DNA of 64,000 nt, taken from assembly GCF_001281315.1 (NCBI RefSeq), contig NZ_CP012479.1:372001-436000 (forward strand). The letters run 5' to 3'. The notes beneath the pieces are model-generated. The model worked only from the letters and a program-made list of their open reading frames with translations, was not told where the DNA came from and searched no databases. This DNA is from Arthrobacter sp. ERGS1:01. GTDB lineage: Bacteria > Actinomycetota > Actinomycetes > Actinomycetales > Micrococcaceae. Shown here in pieces: positions 19,682-28,819 of the stretch. The number at the start of each line of letters is the position of its first letter. Positions within the stretch are counted from its first letter, which is position 1. Made by a program: the position numbers and the translations under genes.

Positions 19682-21316
19682 CTATCCGGCGGAGCAGGTC
19701 CCGTTGTTGGCCAGCAGCGAGGACAACGTGACGTCGTCGCCGTTGACGGCCAACTGCTGCAGGTACGCCTGGGTGATCGGGGGAGTGTCCGCCTGTGTGC
19801 TGGGCGCGGCTGGCGCCGAGGTGTCCGGCGTGACGGGGCTGGCGGGCGCGGCCGGGGCCTTGGGCGCCGAAGAGCCCGAAGAACCGGAGGAGCCCGCGGT
19901 GCTCTTCTTGGGCGCGGCGGTCTTGGCCGGGGTGGGGGCGGCCGGCTTCAGCAGCGCCTGCACCCGGTTGTGGATGACCTTGAAGTCCGGGTAGGTGGAG
20001 AACGCCACCGGGAAGTCCGGCGGGCCGATCGTGAGGCGCTTGAGGTCGTGCCCCTTGGCCTTGATGGCCAGCGAGACAAAGCTGCCCAGTTGCCCGGCCG
20101 GCAGATCGGATTCGATGACCTTGGCGCCGGCGTCGGCGATGGCGTTGAACTTGGTCAGCACGGTGGCCGGGTCCATTTGCTTGAGCATGGCGGACTGGAT
20201 GCACTGCTGGCGCTGGCTGCGCGAGTACTCAAGGACCCACTGGCGCGAGCGGGCGTACCAGAGCGCGTGGTAACCGTCGAGGGTCTGTACACCCGGATGG
20301 ATCCAGCCCGTGGGAGGCGCATGCTGCGTTGTGCCGGGGATGTCGTCGCCGGTCAGCGGAACCCAGCCGCCGGCATTGATCTTGACCCCGCCCAGGGCGT
20401 CCACGAGCTTGGAGAACCCTGCCATGTCCACGAGCACGTAGCCCTGGATGGTCAGGCCCAGGATGCCGCCGGCGGCGTCCATCATGGCCGCGGCGCCGGG
20501 ATCCGGAGCGTTGGGGTAGAGGTCCTTGTGGTCGTTCGTGACGTCCGTGTACAGGAAGTTGATGATGCAGTCGTCGCCGCAGTTGTAGCCGTCGGGGTAG
20601 ACGCTCCACAGCGGGGAATTGGGGGAGAACTGCGCGTTTTGCAGGTTGCGCGGGATGCTGATGGTGGCCGATTCGCCGGTCTTGGCGTCCACGCTGACCA
20701 CGATGATCGAGTCCGGGCGCCGGCCCGACCTGGCCTCGCCGGCGTCGCCGCCCATGACCAGGAAGTTGTAGCGGCCGTCCACGGGCTTCATGTCCGGGCC
20801 GCCGCCAAAGATGTCGGTGATCGCGTTGCGGCCCGAGTTCACCAGGTAGGCCGTGTAGCCCAGCGAGCCGCTCGTGACCACCATGAGGACCACCAGCGCC
20901 CCGCTGACAAAGGCGCGCATGCCCGGCGCCAGCAGGGACGGGCGGATGATCGCCAGCGTGTTCAGGAACATGATGGCCCAGCCCACCGCCACGGCGGCCA
21001 GCAGCACGATGATCACCAGCGAGGAGACGGGGTTCGTGAACAGGTTCAGGAATTCTTCCCGGTTCAGCGCGGCCAGTACGACGCCGGCAATCACCAGGGC
21101 CCAGACCGTCAGGGTGCAGCGCAGGGCCAGCCGGCCCAGGCGCTTGTTGCCGGCCACGAGCTGGGCGCTGCCGGGCAGGACAAGGGTGAGCAACAGCAGC
21201 ATCCAGGCTCGCAGGGAGCGCATGGGCGACGACGCCGACTCAGGGTAGCGGACGGGGTCCGTTAACACGGGAGGGCGGTTGGACGCGCGGGAAACCTTGG
21301 GGCTGCTAAAACTCAT
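19682..21316 (-). CDS. LCP (LytR-CpsA-Psr) family cell-wall polymer ligase
   Basis: A 544-residue membrane protein. LCP enzymes transfer glycopolymers from lipid carriers to peptidoglycan. The N-terminal cytoplasmic tail is followed by about four hydrophobic segments (roughly residues 33-150), more than the single helix of most LCPs, then the extracellular LCP domain with GRRPDSIIVVSVDAKTG and the ALWYARSRQ segment carrying conserved arginines. The C-terminal tail is rich in Ala, Pro and Ser, a likely wall-spanning linker. The ATG at 21316 has AAGGA upstream and follows the purE stop by 11 bases, so co-transcription is likely. Confidence 0.92.
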   Translation of the reverse strand: MSFSSPKVSRASNRPPVLTDPVRYPESASSPMRSLRAWMLLLLTLVLPGSAQLVAGNKRLGRLALRCTLTVWALVIAGVVLAALNREEFLNLFTNPVSSLVIIVLLAAVAVGWAIMFLNTLAIIRPSLLAPGMRAFVSGALVVLMVVTSGSLGYTAYLVNSGRNAITDIFGGGPDMKPVDGRYNFLVMGGDAGEARSGRRPDSIIVVSVDAKTGESATISIPRNLQNAQFSPNSPLWSVYPDGYNCGDDCIINFLYTDVTNDHKDLYPNAPDPGAAAMMDAAGGILGLTIQGYVLVDMAGFSKLVDALGGVKINAGGWVPLTGDDIPGTTQHAPPTGWIHPGVQTLDGYHALWYARSRQWVLEYSRSQRQQCIQSAMLKQMDPATVLTKFNAIADAGAKVIESDLPAGQLGSFVSLAIKAKGHDLKRLTIGPPDFPVAFSTYPDFKVIHNRVQALLKPAAPTPAKTAAPKKSTAGSSGSSGSSAPKAPAAPASPVTPDTSAPAAPSTQADTPPITQAYLQQLAVNGDDVTLSSLLANNGTCSAG

Positions 21317-21327
21317 GAATGTCCTTG

Positions 21328-21900
21328 TTATCCGCGGTCCGGCAGGACGGCCAACGGGTAGTCGGCGCCGGCTTTTTCACGCAGCGCGGCACCCTTTGCG
21401 GAGGCCTGGTTGTTCAGTTCACGGGCAAAATCGGCCAGCTTGGCGGCCAGCTCGGCAGCGAGTGGATCGGTGCCGGAGGCCAGGATGCGCACGGCCAGCA
21501 GGCCGGCGTTGCGGGCCCCGCCAATGGAGACGGTGGCCACCGGGACGCCGGCGGGCATCTGCACGATGGACAGCAGCGAATCCATGCCGTCGAGGGTCTT
21601 CAACGGCACGGGCACGCCCACCACGGGCAACGTGGTGACGGAGGCGAGCATGCCGGGCAGGTGCGCGGCCCCGCCGGCGCCGGCGATGATGACGCGGAGG
21701 CCGCGGGCCGCCGCGTTGGTGCCGTAGGCGATCATTTCGGTGGGCATCCGGTGCGCGGAGACGACGTCGGTCTCAAAGGGGATGCCGAACTCGGACAATG
21801 CCGCGGCGGCCAGTTCCATGACGGGCCAGTCGGAGTCCGATCCCATCACGATGCCCACCAGGGGCTGGGCGGTTGTTTCGCTCATGCTGTTCTCGCTCAT
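21328..21900 (-). CDS. purE: N5-carboxyaminoimidazole ribonucleotide mutase
   Basis: A 190-residue enzyme that converts N5-CAIR to CAIR in purine synthesis. The substrate loop [13 protein letters not shown], the SAHRMP motif with the catalytic histidine, and the [11 protein letters not shown] glycine loop are all present. The size is that of a class I PurE rather than a PurE-PurK fusion. It lies 5 bases downstream of purK and upstream of the LCP gene, so the two purine genes are co-transcribed. An alternative internal ATG (MSETTAQ) lies 5 codons in. Confidence 0.96.
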   Translation of the reverse strand: MSENSMSETTAQPLVGIVMGSDSDWPVMELAAAALSEFGIPFETDVVSAHRMPTEMIAYGTNAAARGLRVIIAGAGGAAHLPGMLASVTTLPVVGVPVPLKTLDGMDSLLSIVQMPAGVPVATVSIGGARNAGLLAVRILASGTDPLAAELAAKLADFARELNNQASAKGAALREKAGADYPLAVLPDRG

Positions 21901-21905
21901 TTGCT

Positions 21906-23060
21906 CTAGTGTCCGTCTCGGATGATGGTGGCCACGGTGGTGGCGCGGGCGCGGACGGCGGCGACGTCGTCGGCCGGGGAGCCGATCACGTTCACGTGGC
22001 CGATCTTCCGGCCCGGGCGTACGGACTTGCCGTAGCTGTGCACCTTGACGGTGGGTTCGGCGGCCAACGCCTGGCCGTAGGCGGCGTACAGATCCAAGTT
22101 GGCGCCGCCCAGGAAGTTCTTCATGACCACAATGGCGCCCAGGGCGTCGGTGGCGCCCAGTGGGAGGTCCAGGACGGCGCGCAGGTGCTGCTCGAACTGG
22201 CCCGTCACGGCCCCGTCCATGGTCCAGTGGCCGGTGTTGTGCGGGCGCATGGCCAGCTCGTTGATGAGGTAGCCCACGCCGCGGCCGGGCGTCTCGAACA
22301 GTTCCGCGGCCATGACGCCCGTGACGCCAAGGTCCCCGGCGATCCGCAACGCGGCGTCCTGGGCCTGGGCGGCAACGGCAGCCGGGATGCCGGGGGCGGG
22401 GGCAATGACCTCGTCGCAGACGCCGTCCACCTGGATGGATTCGGCTACGGGCCAGGCGCGGGCCTCGCCCGACGGGGTGCGGGCCACCAGGGCGGAGAGC
22501 TCGCGGGAGAACGTCACCATCTCCTCGACCAGCAGCGGGCTCATGGCCTCAAACCAGTCGGCGGCGGCAGCGGCGTCCTCGGTGCTGCGCAGCACCTTCA
22601 CGCCCTTGCCGTCATAGCCGCCGCGCGGCATCTTCAACACGACGGGCCAGCCGTGCGTGTCGCCGAACGCGGTGATGTCCGCCACCGAGGACACGGCGGC
22701 CCAGGCCGGGTTGGGCAGGCCCAGGCGCTCAATGGCGGCGCGCATCACGAGCTTGTCCTGGGCGTTGATCAGCGCGTCGGGGCGTGGCTGGACGTTCACA
22801 CCCTCGGCAATCAGGGTCTGCAGGTGCTCGCTGGGGACGTGCTCGTGGTCGAAGGTGAGCACGTCGACGCCGCGAGCAAACTCCCGCAACGTCGCCAGGT
22901 CGCGGTAGTCACCCACCGGGGCTTGTGCCACGGCGGAGACCGCGGAGACGTCCGGCGCTTCGGCCAGGACACGCAAATGAAAACCAAGGGCTACGGCCGC
23001 CGGGGCCATCATGCGGGCCAGCTGCCCGCCGCCTACGACGCCGATTACAGGAAAAGTCAC
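21906..23060 (-). CDS. purK: N5-carboxyaminoimidazole ribonucleotide synthetase
   Basis: A 384-residue ATP-grasp enzyme that carboxylates AIR to N5-CAIR with ATP and bicarbonate, supplying the PurE substrate. It shows the N-terminal [11 protein letters not shown] nucleotide-like loop, the central ATP-grasp segments [12 protein letters not shown] and LVEEMV, and [17 protein letters not shown] with the metal ligands. The start ATG (MTFPVIG) leads straight into the first beta strand. Its promoter should lie in the 150-base region shared divergently with the GtrA gene. Confidence 0.96.
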   Translation of the reverse strand: MTFPVIGVVGGGQLARMMAPAAVALGFHLRVLAEAPDVSAVSAVAQAPVGDYRDLATLREFARGVDVLTFDHEHVPSEHLQTLIAEGVNVQPRPDALINAQDKLVMRAAIERLGLPNPAWAAVSSVADITAFGDTHGWPVVLKMPRGGYDGKGVKVLRSTEDAAAAADWFEAMSPLLVEEMVTFSRELSALVARTPSGEARAWPVAESIQVDGVCDEVIAPAPGIPAAVAAQAQDAALRIAGDLGVTGVMAAELFETPGRGVGYLINELAMRPHNTGHWTMDGAVTGQFEQHLRAVLDLPLGATDALGAIVVMKNFLGGANLDLYAAYGQALAAEPTVKVHSYGKSVRPGRKIGHVNVIGSPADDVAAVRARATTVATIIRDGH

Positions 23061-23212
23061 AGTCCCCAGACTACCGAAAGAGTATGCACAAACCCGCTTT
23101 TGGGCATTCCATGCGCGTTCGCAGATTCGTCCGGTAGCTTGGCTGACTTAGAATTAGCACAGGCCGGAACGTGACTTACGCGTTTATTGGCCAAGTCTTA
23201 GCACGGAGGAAC

Positions 23213-23719
23213 ATGTACCAGGCACTCACAACACGCATCAGGGGGCTCTTTGGCCTGTTTTGGCGCGAAGTGGCCAAGTTCGGCGTGGTGGGCGGTCTCG
23301 CGTTCGTCATCGACTCCGGCATCTACATCTGGCTGCTCAGCAGTTCCATGAGCGGGCACCCCACGAAGGCGAAGATCATTTCCGCCGCCGTGGCCACGGT
23401 GTTTTCCTGGGTCGCCAACAGGTACTGGACGTTCCGCCACCGCCGCCAGGCCAACATGCTGCGCGAAGTGACAATGTTCATCATCATGAACGGCGTGGGT
23501 ATCGCCATCGCCGGCGCCTGCGTGTATGTCTCGCACTGGATCCTCGGCTTCGACTCGGCCTACGCCGACTTCATCGCCGGCTCCGTGGTGGGCCTGGTGC
23601 TGGGCACCATCTTCCGCTTCTTTGCCTACCGTTTCTGGGTCTTCACCGAAGAGCTCGACGCCGACCCCGCCTTTGCGGACGACCGCAAGTTGATCGAATC
23701 GGACCCCACGGCGCCGTAG
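23213..23719 (+). CDS. GtrA family membrane protein
   Basis: A protein of about 168 residues with four transmembrane helices. GtrA proteins are thought to flip or handle lipid-linked sugars in glycan assembly. The N-terminal FWREVAKFGVVGGLAFVIDSG motif and FSWVANRYWTF are typical of the family, as is FRFFAYRFWVF before the acidic C-terminal tail. I choose the ATG at 23213, directly preceded by GGAGG; a GTG at 23171 would add 14 residues. It is divergent from purK, as in mycobacteria (Rv3277/Rv3276c). Confidence 0.9.
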   Translation: MYQALTTRIRGLFGLFWREVAKFGVVGGLAFVIDSGIYIWLLSSSMSGHPTKAKIISAAVATVFSWVANRYWTFRHRRQANMLREVTMFIIMNGVGIAIAGACVYVSHWILGFDSAYADFIAGSVVGLVLGTIFRFFAYRFWVFTEELDADPAFADDRKLIESDPTAP

Positions 23720-23734
23720 TCCGCCGCGCTTGTC

Positions 23735-24532
23735 CTAGTTCGTGACGTTTTCCATGGTGCGCAGGTGCTCGGTGGCCTCCACCGAGGGATCCAGCAGCAC
23801 CACCGAGCCGCCGTCGGCCCACGTTTGCAGGGCTGCGGGAACCACGGCGTCCCAACCGTTCGCCGCGGCCAGCAGCACCCTGTGGCCGCCGGTGCCGGTT
23901 GCCGGAAGCGTGACGGTGGAGCCGTCGGCAGCCACGGGCGCCGCAGCCAGCAATTCCGCGTAGCTGAGCGAGCGCATGGGCGACTCCCAGGCGATGGCGT
24001 CGTCCTCGGGGGAGTCGTTGGGATAAAAGACATCCGCGTGAGCCCGCACCCCGCCGGAGTAGTCCAGGGCATCCGCCGGCAGGGGTTCCGTCCAGCGCAT
24101 GGCCAGGGCGGGCAGTGCGACGGCCACGATGAACGGTGACCTGCTTGCCTGTTCGGCGCGGGCAAAGGCCGCGTCCGGGTTGGTGGTGGCCACGATGTTC
24201 GGGTGGGAAGCGCCGGCGTCGCCCGTTTCACGCACATTTGCGCCCGAAATGGGGCACTGGGACAGCGCGGTGCCGCCCACGGCCCAGGTGGCCAGCAGCC
24301 ACACCAATGAACGCCAGTGCACCGGCATGTCCACGGCCACGGTGGTCCCGGGTTCGCCGTCGAGCTCGTCCACCAGGAAGTTCGCCGTCTTCGCGACCCA
24401 GTTTTCCAGGACCCGCCCGGAGAGTTCCACGCGTTCGGAATCGGGGCCGTACCAGGTAAGCCGCGGCACTGTGGGGTTGGCGGTACGCAGGGCCTGCAGG
24501 AGGAGGGGGACTGTGCTGGGAAGGGGAGCCAT
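23735..24532 (-). CDS. TIGR03089 family protein (AMP-binding-enzyme-related)
   Basis: A protein of about 265 residues matching the actinobacterial TIGR03089 group, which resembles the N-terminal part of adenylate-forming enzymes but lacks the full ATP-binding signature. Typical pieces are the opening LLQALRTANPTVPRLTWYG, ELSGRVLENWVAKTANFL and the WRSLVWLLATWAVGG helix. The ATG at 24532 matches the family N-terminus; a longer open frame upstream to 24868 has no homology-like content. Function is unknown. The gene is divergent from whiB across a 374-base AT-richer region. Confidence 0.86.
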   Translation of the reverse strand: MAPLPSTVPLLLQALRTANPTVPRLTWYGPDSERVELSGRVLENWVAKTANFLVDELDGEPGTTVAVDMPVHWRSLVWLLATWAVGGTALSQCPISGANVRETGDAGASHPNIVATTNPDAAFARAEQASRSPFIVAVALPALAMRWTEPLPADALDYSGGVRAHADVFYPNDSPEDDAIAWESPMRSLSYAELLAAAPVAADGSTVTLPATGTGGHRVLLAAANGWDAVVPAALQTWADGGSVVLLDPSVEATEHLRTMENVTN

Positions 24533-24906
24533 GGTGTGATCTTTCCACGCAACGGCTCGAAAGATAATTCCCTCGAATGTACAAATTGCAAATCCGCCGG
24601 TGAGTTGCGTCACATTCACGTCATGTGAAATGCGGCGAAATACGCGGGTTTGCGTGGAGATTCCCAGAGTATTCACAGTATGCGACGCAATTTCCCTCCA
24701 GGGCGGTGCATAACGGTATGAATTGCGCTGGCGTGGCGCGCAGCTTGAACGGTGCCGCCAGTGGTTATGATCGCCCGCCGCTTGACGTTGCGGACTTACA
24801 TGGATGTAATTAGACGCACGAACCGCTGCCATGGGCATGCGGAACCGCACGTCGCGGGATCTGCACATCTATGGCAGCCAAGACGGCAACATTCAGGAGG
24901 ACGATT
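24533..24906. other. AT-richer divergent intergenic region upstream of whiB
   Basis: The 374 bases between TIGR03089 and whiB hold no convincing gene. They contain several TCACATT and ATGTGA-like patches and the whiB promoter candidate. The length suggests multiple regulatory inputs to whiB. Confidence 0.6.
24782..24810 (+). promoter_or_regulatory. candidate sigma-70-type promoter of whiB
   Basis: TTGACG at 24782-24787 and TGTAAT at 24805-24810 are separated by 17 bases, close to the consensus spacing. The predicted leader to the whiB start is about 90 bases. Only sequence resemblance supports it. Confidence 0.45.
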
Positions 24907-25431
24907 ATGGGGCAAGCGCAGCTGAGTGTGACAAATGAAATTGACGGCACTGTTGAGGGTCAGGCCACGGCACGTTACCGCATGCGGGGCGTTCCGAACG
25001 ACTGGTTCGTTGACCCGGCAGATCCGAACGCGGCGGACTCGATTGAGCGCTCCGCCAAGGAGTCCCTGGAGGACGCCGGCACGGCGTTCCTGGCGGCCCA
25101 CGGCACGGACCTCGACGACGCCGAAACGTCCCTTGTGGGGGACGTGGCCGGCGCGCCGGCACCGGTATGGATTGGTTTGCGGCCCGGTCTTGACGACTTC
25201 AGCGACGAAGGTGAACTAGGCTGGCAAACGGACGCCTTGTGCGCGCAGACCGATCCCGAGGCGTTTTTCCCGGAAAAGGGCGGATCCACGCGGGACGCCA
25301 AGAAGGTATGCGGCTCCTGCAACGTCAAGGCGCAGTGTCTGGAATACGCTCTGGCGAACGATGAGCGGTTTGGAATCTGGGGCGGCCTGTCCGAGCGTGA
25401 ACGCCGGCGGCTGCGGAAGCGAGCGGTCTAA
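24907..25431 (+). CDS. WhiB family iron-sulfur transcription factor (WhiB2-like by context)
   Basis: A 174-residue actinobacterial regulator that binds a [4Fe-4S] cluster through four cysteines, here C112, C135, C138 and C144. The WhiB hallmark GIWGG turn is at 156-160, followed by a basic DNA-contacting tail (SERERRRLRKRAV). The start ATG has a strong AGGAGG site 5-6 bases upstream. An N-terminal extension of about 100 residues makes it longer than the roughly 80-130-residue WhiB proteins. Its position among manA-, DUF3499- and LCP-type genes matches whiB2/whmD, a cell-division regulator, but the subtype is inferred from context. Confidence 0.9.
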   Translation: MGQAQLSVTNEIDGTVEGQATARYRMRGVPNDWFVDPADPNAADSIERSAKESLEDAGTAFLAAHGTDLDDAETSLVGDVAGAPAPVWIGLRPGLDDFSDEGELGWQTDALCAQTDPEAFFPEKGGSTRDAKKVCGSCNVKAQCLEYALANDERFGIWGGLSERERRRLRKRAV

Positions 25432-25460
25432 TTCTTGAAGCAGTAAACGTCACTGCCGTT

Positions 25461-28400
25461 GTGGTTGCCCACAACGGCAGTGCCTACCTTCCCACGGTCT
25501 TAACCGCCCTGGCGGAGCAGACGCGGCCGGCCACCTCAGTGGTGGCTGCCGACGTCGCCTCCTCCGACGCGTCCGGCGAAATGCTGCGCAAGGCCCTGGG
25601 GGAGTGCAACGTCATCTCCTTTGAGGGCCGCAAGGGCGGTTACGGTGCCGCCGTGAAGGCGGCCCTGGCCCACCAGGTGCGGACCCGGAACCCCCTGCCG
25701 GCCACGGTTCCGGCAGGTGCGGTTTCTGCGGGTGCTGTTCCCGCTGCCGGGCTCGACGCCGGCCCGGCCGCCGCCACCCAGGAATGGATTTGGCTCCTCA
25801 CCGACGACGCCGCCCCGGCCCCGACGCGCTGGAACGGCTGCTGGACGCCGTGGAGCGCTCCACGACGGCCACGGTGGTGGGCTGCAAGCAACTTGATTGG
25901 GACCATCCGCGCCGGCTCGTGGACGTGGGCCTGAAACCGGGCCCATGGTTTGACCGCTATTCCATGATCAGCCTCGACGAGCTCGACCAGGGCCAGTACG
26001 ACGGCCATTCGGATATTTTCGCTGTCAACGCCGCCGGCATGCTGGTGCGCCGGGATGTTTGGGAGAAGCTGGGCGGCTTTGACCCGGCCGTGCCCGGTCC
26101 CGGCGACGACCTCGACTTTTGTGCCCGGGTCCGGCTTGCCGGGCACCGGGTCCTGGTGGTTCCGGCCGCCAGGATGTTCCAGGTCACCGACCGGCACAAC
26201 CCGCTGGGTTCGCCCACCGCCGCACGCAAGGCGGCGGTCTTCCTCCGGCTCAAGCACGCCCCGCTGTGGCAGGTGCCGCTGCTGGCCGCCGGTGCATTCT
26301 TTTCCGGCATCTTCTGGCTCTTTGCCGGCTTCCTGTTGAAGGCCCCGGGCCATGCCGTGAGCATGTTTGCCGCCACCTGCGCCGGCCTGCTGCGTCCCGC
26401 CGCTTTGGCCCGCAGCCGCCGCGCCTTGGCCCACACCCGCGTACAGCCCCGTTCCGCCTACAAGGACCTGATGGCGGGGCGGGAGGAATCCCGCAACCAC
26501 CTGAAGGAACTGCGCGAGGCCGTGGGCCCCGACGACGACGGGTCCGAGGCGTCCCTGCCGGCGCCGTCGATCCTTGAACCCACCGGCGACGTCCACCAGC
26601 AAGCAGTCACGCCGCTGGCCCACGTCAAGACCTCCCCCGTGGTCAGCGCCATCGGCCTGGCCCTGGTGTTGGCGCTGCTTTCGCTTATTACGCTGTCCCG
26701 GTTGTTGGGCGCTCCCGCACTGACGGGCGGATCGCTGCTGCCCGTGGCCACCCAGATCGGCAGCCTGTGGCAGCACGCCACGGACTGGTGGATCTCCCTC
26801 GGCTCCGGCCTGCCCGGACGCGGCGAGCCCTTCAACTATGTGCTGTGGCTGCTGGCCGCACTGGGTCTGGGCAACGGCTCCGCCGCAGTGATGTGGCTGT
26901 TCATCTTCGCCATCCCGCTGTCCGCCCTGACGGCCTGGCTGGCCTCCGGCGCGTTTTCCCGCAGCAGGTGGCCGCGCATCGTGGCCGCCCTGGTGTGGGC
27001 CGGTGCGCCCGTTTTGCAGACCGCCATGGGCCAGGGCCGGATCGGTTCCCTGCTGGCCCACGTGCTGATCCCGCTGGTCGCATTGGGACTTGTCCGCGCC
27101 GCGGGCGGGGCCGTGAGCGCCAAGGACGGCGCGCGCGCCGCTGCCCGCCGGGCCGCGGCCGGCACCAAGATGGGCCGCCCCGGCGTCGACGGCAACCCGT
27201 CCTGGACGGCTGCCGCCGCCGCGGGCCTGGCCCTGGCCGCCGTCACGGCCGCCGCGCCCACGCTCTTCCCGCTGGCCGTGGTCGCCGTCCTCGGCGCCAC
27301 GTTGTTCCTGGGCCGCCGCGGCAAGACGCTCTGGTGGTCCCTGGTGCCGTCGCTGGCACTGTACTTCCCGTATGCCTGGTCGGCCATGGCCAATCCGCGC
27401 GCACTGCTCGGTGACCCCGGACTGCCGTTGGCGTCCGCCCAGGCGCCCGTGTGGCAGCAGCTGCTGGGCTTCCCGTCCGCGGTGACCCCGGCCACCGGGC
27501 TGCTGGGTGCGGGTGCGCCGGCGGCCGAGCCGCTGTGGACCTGGATTGCCGTAATACTGATCGGTGCCCCCGTGGTGGTGGTGGCCGTGTTCGCACTGCT
27601 GGCACCGCTGCGCCGGGCCGGAACCGTGCGCACCCTGTGGCTTGTTGCCCTGCTGGCCCTGGCCGTCTCCTACGGATCCAAGCTCATCGCGGTGGCCCTC
27701 GACGGCACCACCCTCGTGACGCCCTTCAACGGACCCGCCGTCTCCGTGGCATTCTTTGCCCTGCTGGCCGCCGCGCTCCTGGGCTTCGACGCCGTCTACC
27801 GCCGCGCCTACGATCCCGCCGGACCCGGCGCCGGCCGGCACCGCGCCAGCAAGGCGACCGCCGTGGCCGTTTCACTCTTGTTGGTGGCCGCCCCGGCCGC
27901 GAGCCTGGGACTGTGGGCCGCCAACGGCATCAACGGATCCGACTCCGCCCTGACGGGGAGCCAGGCGGTCAAGCCCATGAACGTGGGCTCCATTCCGGCC
28001 ACCGCGGCCGACCGCGGCACCGGACCCGAGGAGAGCCGCACCATCGTGCTGCGCGTCATGCCCGGCAACGGTGTGCAGGCCACCCTCATGCAGGGCGCCG
28101 GCACCACCTTGGACACGCTCTCCGGCATTGCCGCCGCCGACCGCATCACCGGGGCCCCGGGCAAGGAAACCGTCAAGGATCCGGACCCGGCCACGGCCAT
28201 GCTGCGCGAAACCGTGGCCGCCATGATGGCCGCCTCGGGCATCGACCCGCGACCGCAACTGACGCAATTGGGTGTGGGCTTCGTGGTGCTGCAAAACGGC
28301 GACACCGCCGCGGAGCTGCTGGCCAATGAACTCGAGGCCGTGCCCGGCCTGGACACCGTGGGGCCCACCGATTCCGGCTGGCTCTGGCGGGTCAAGCCCG

Positions 28401-28819
28401 GCTATGCGACCGTGGGCACCACCGACGTCGTGAACCGGGTCCGCCTGGTCGACGCCGGCGGCGCCGCAATTGCCCCCGTGGCATCGGACGGACTCGGCGT
28501 GAACACGACCGTGCCCAAGGGCAGCGACGGCCGCCGCGTGGTGCTGGCCGAGCGCTTCGACGCCGGTTGGCGCGCCTGGTTCGACGGCAAGGAAGTCAAG
28601 CCGGTGGCGCAGGGCTGGGCCCAGGCCTTTGATCTTCCCGCCGCGTCCGGAAAATTGGAAATTCGTTATGAGCAGCCGTGGAACACGGTGATGAGCCTGG
28701 TGCAGATCGTCCTCCTGGGACTGACAGTGCTGCTGGCCGTCCCGGTGCGGGCGCGGCGCGGACGGACCGGTGCCTACCGGGACGAGGCGTCATTGAAAAA
28801 GGTGGGCAGTGGTGTCTGA
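25461..28819 (+). CDS. large membrane glycosyltransferase family 2 protein, single-base frameshift near residue 120
   Basis: The N-terminal GT2 domain begins VVAHNGSAYLPTVLTAL. In its first frame it runs to EWIWLLTDDAAPAP, then the reading moves to another frame at PDALERLLDAVERS and continues to the end. Adding one C to the C4 run at 25819-25822 or 25813-25816 joins both parts into a protein of about 1,119 residues. The rest has GT2 motifs (GPGDDLDFCARVRLAG) and a C-terminal region with many transmembrane helices. It probably transfers sugars in envelope-glycan assembly. No ATG or TTG precedes GTG 25461 in frame, yet the first beta strand (VNVTAVVV) starts earlier, so ATT 25431 may be the real start. 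Confidence 0.8.

Noticed and set aside
25640..27841. 733-codon open frame antisense to the GT2 glycosyltransferase
   Set aside because: Low-complexity Gly/Gln/His/Arg-rich translation typical of the antisense frame of a GC-rich gene; the sense strand has clear GT2 motifs.
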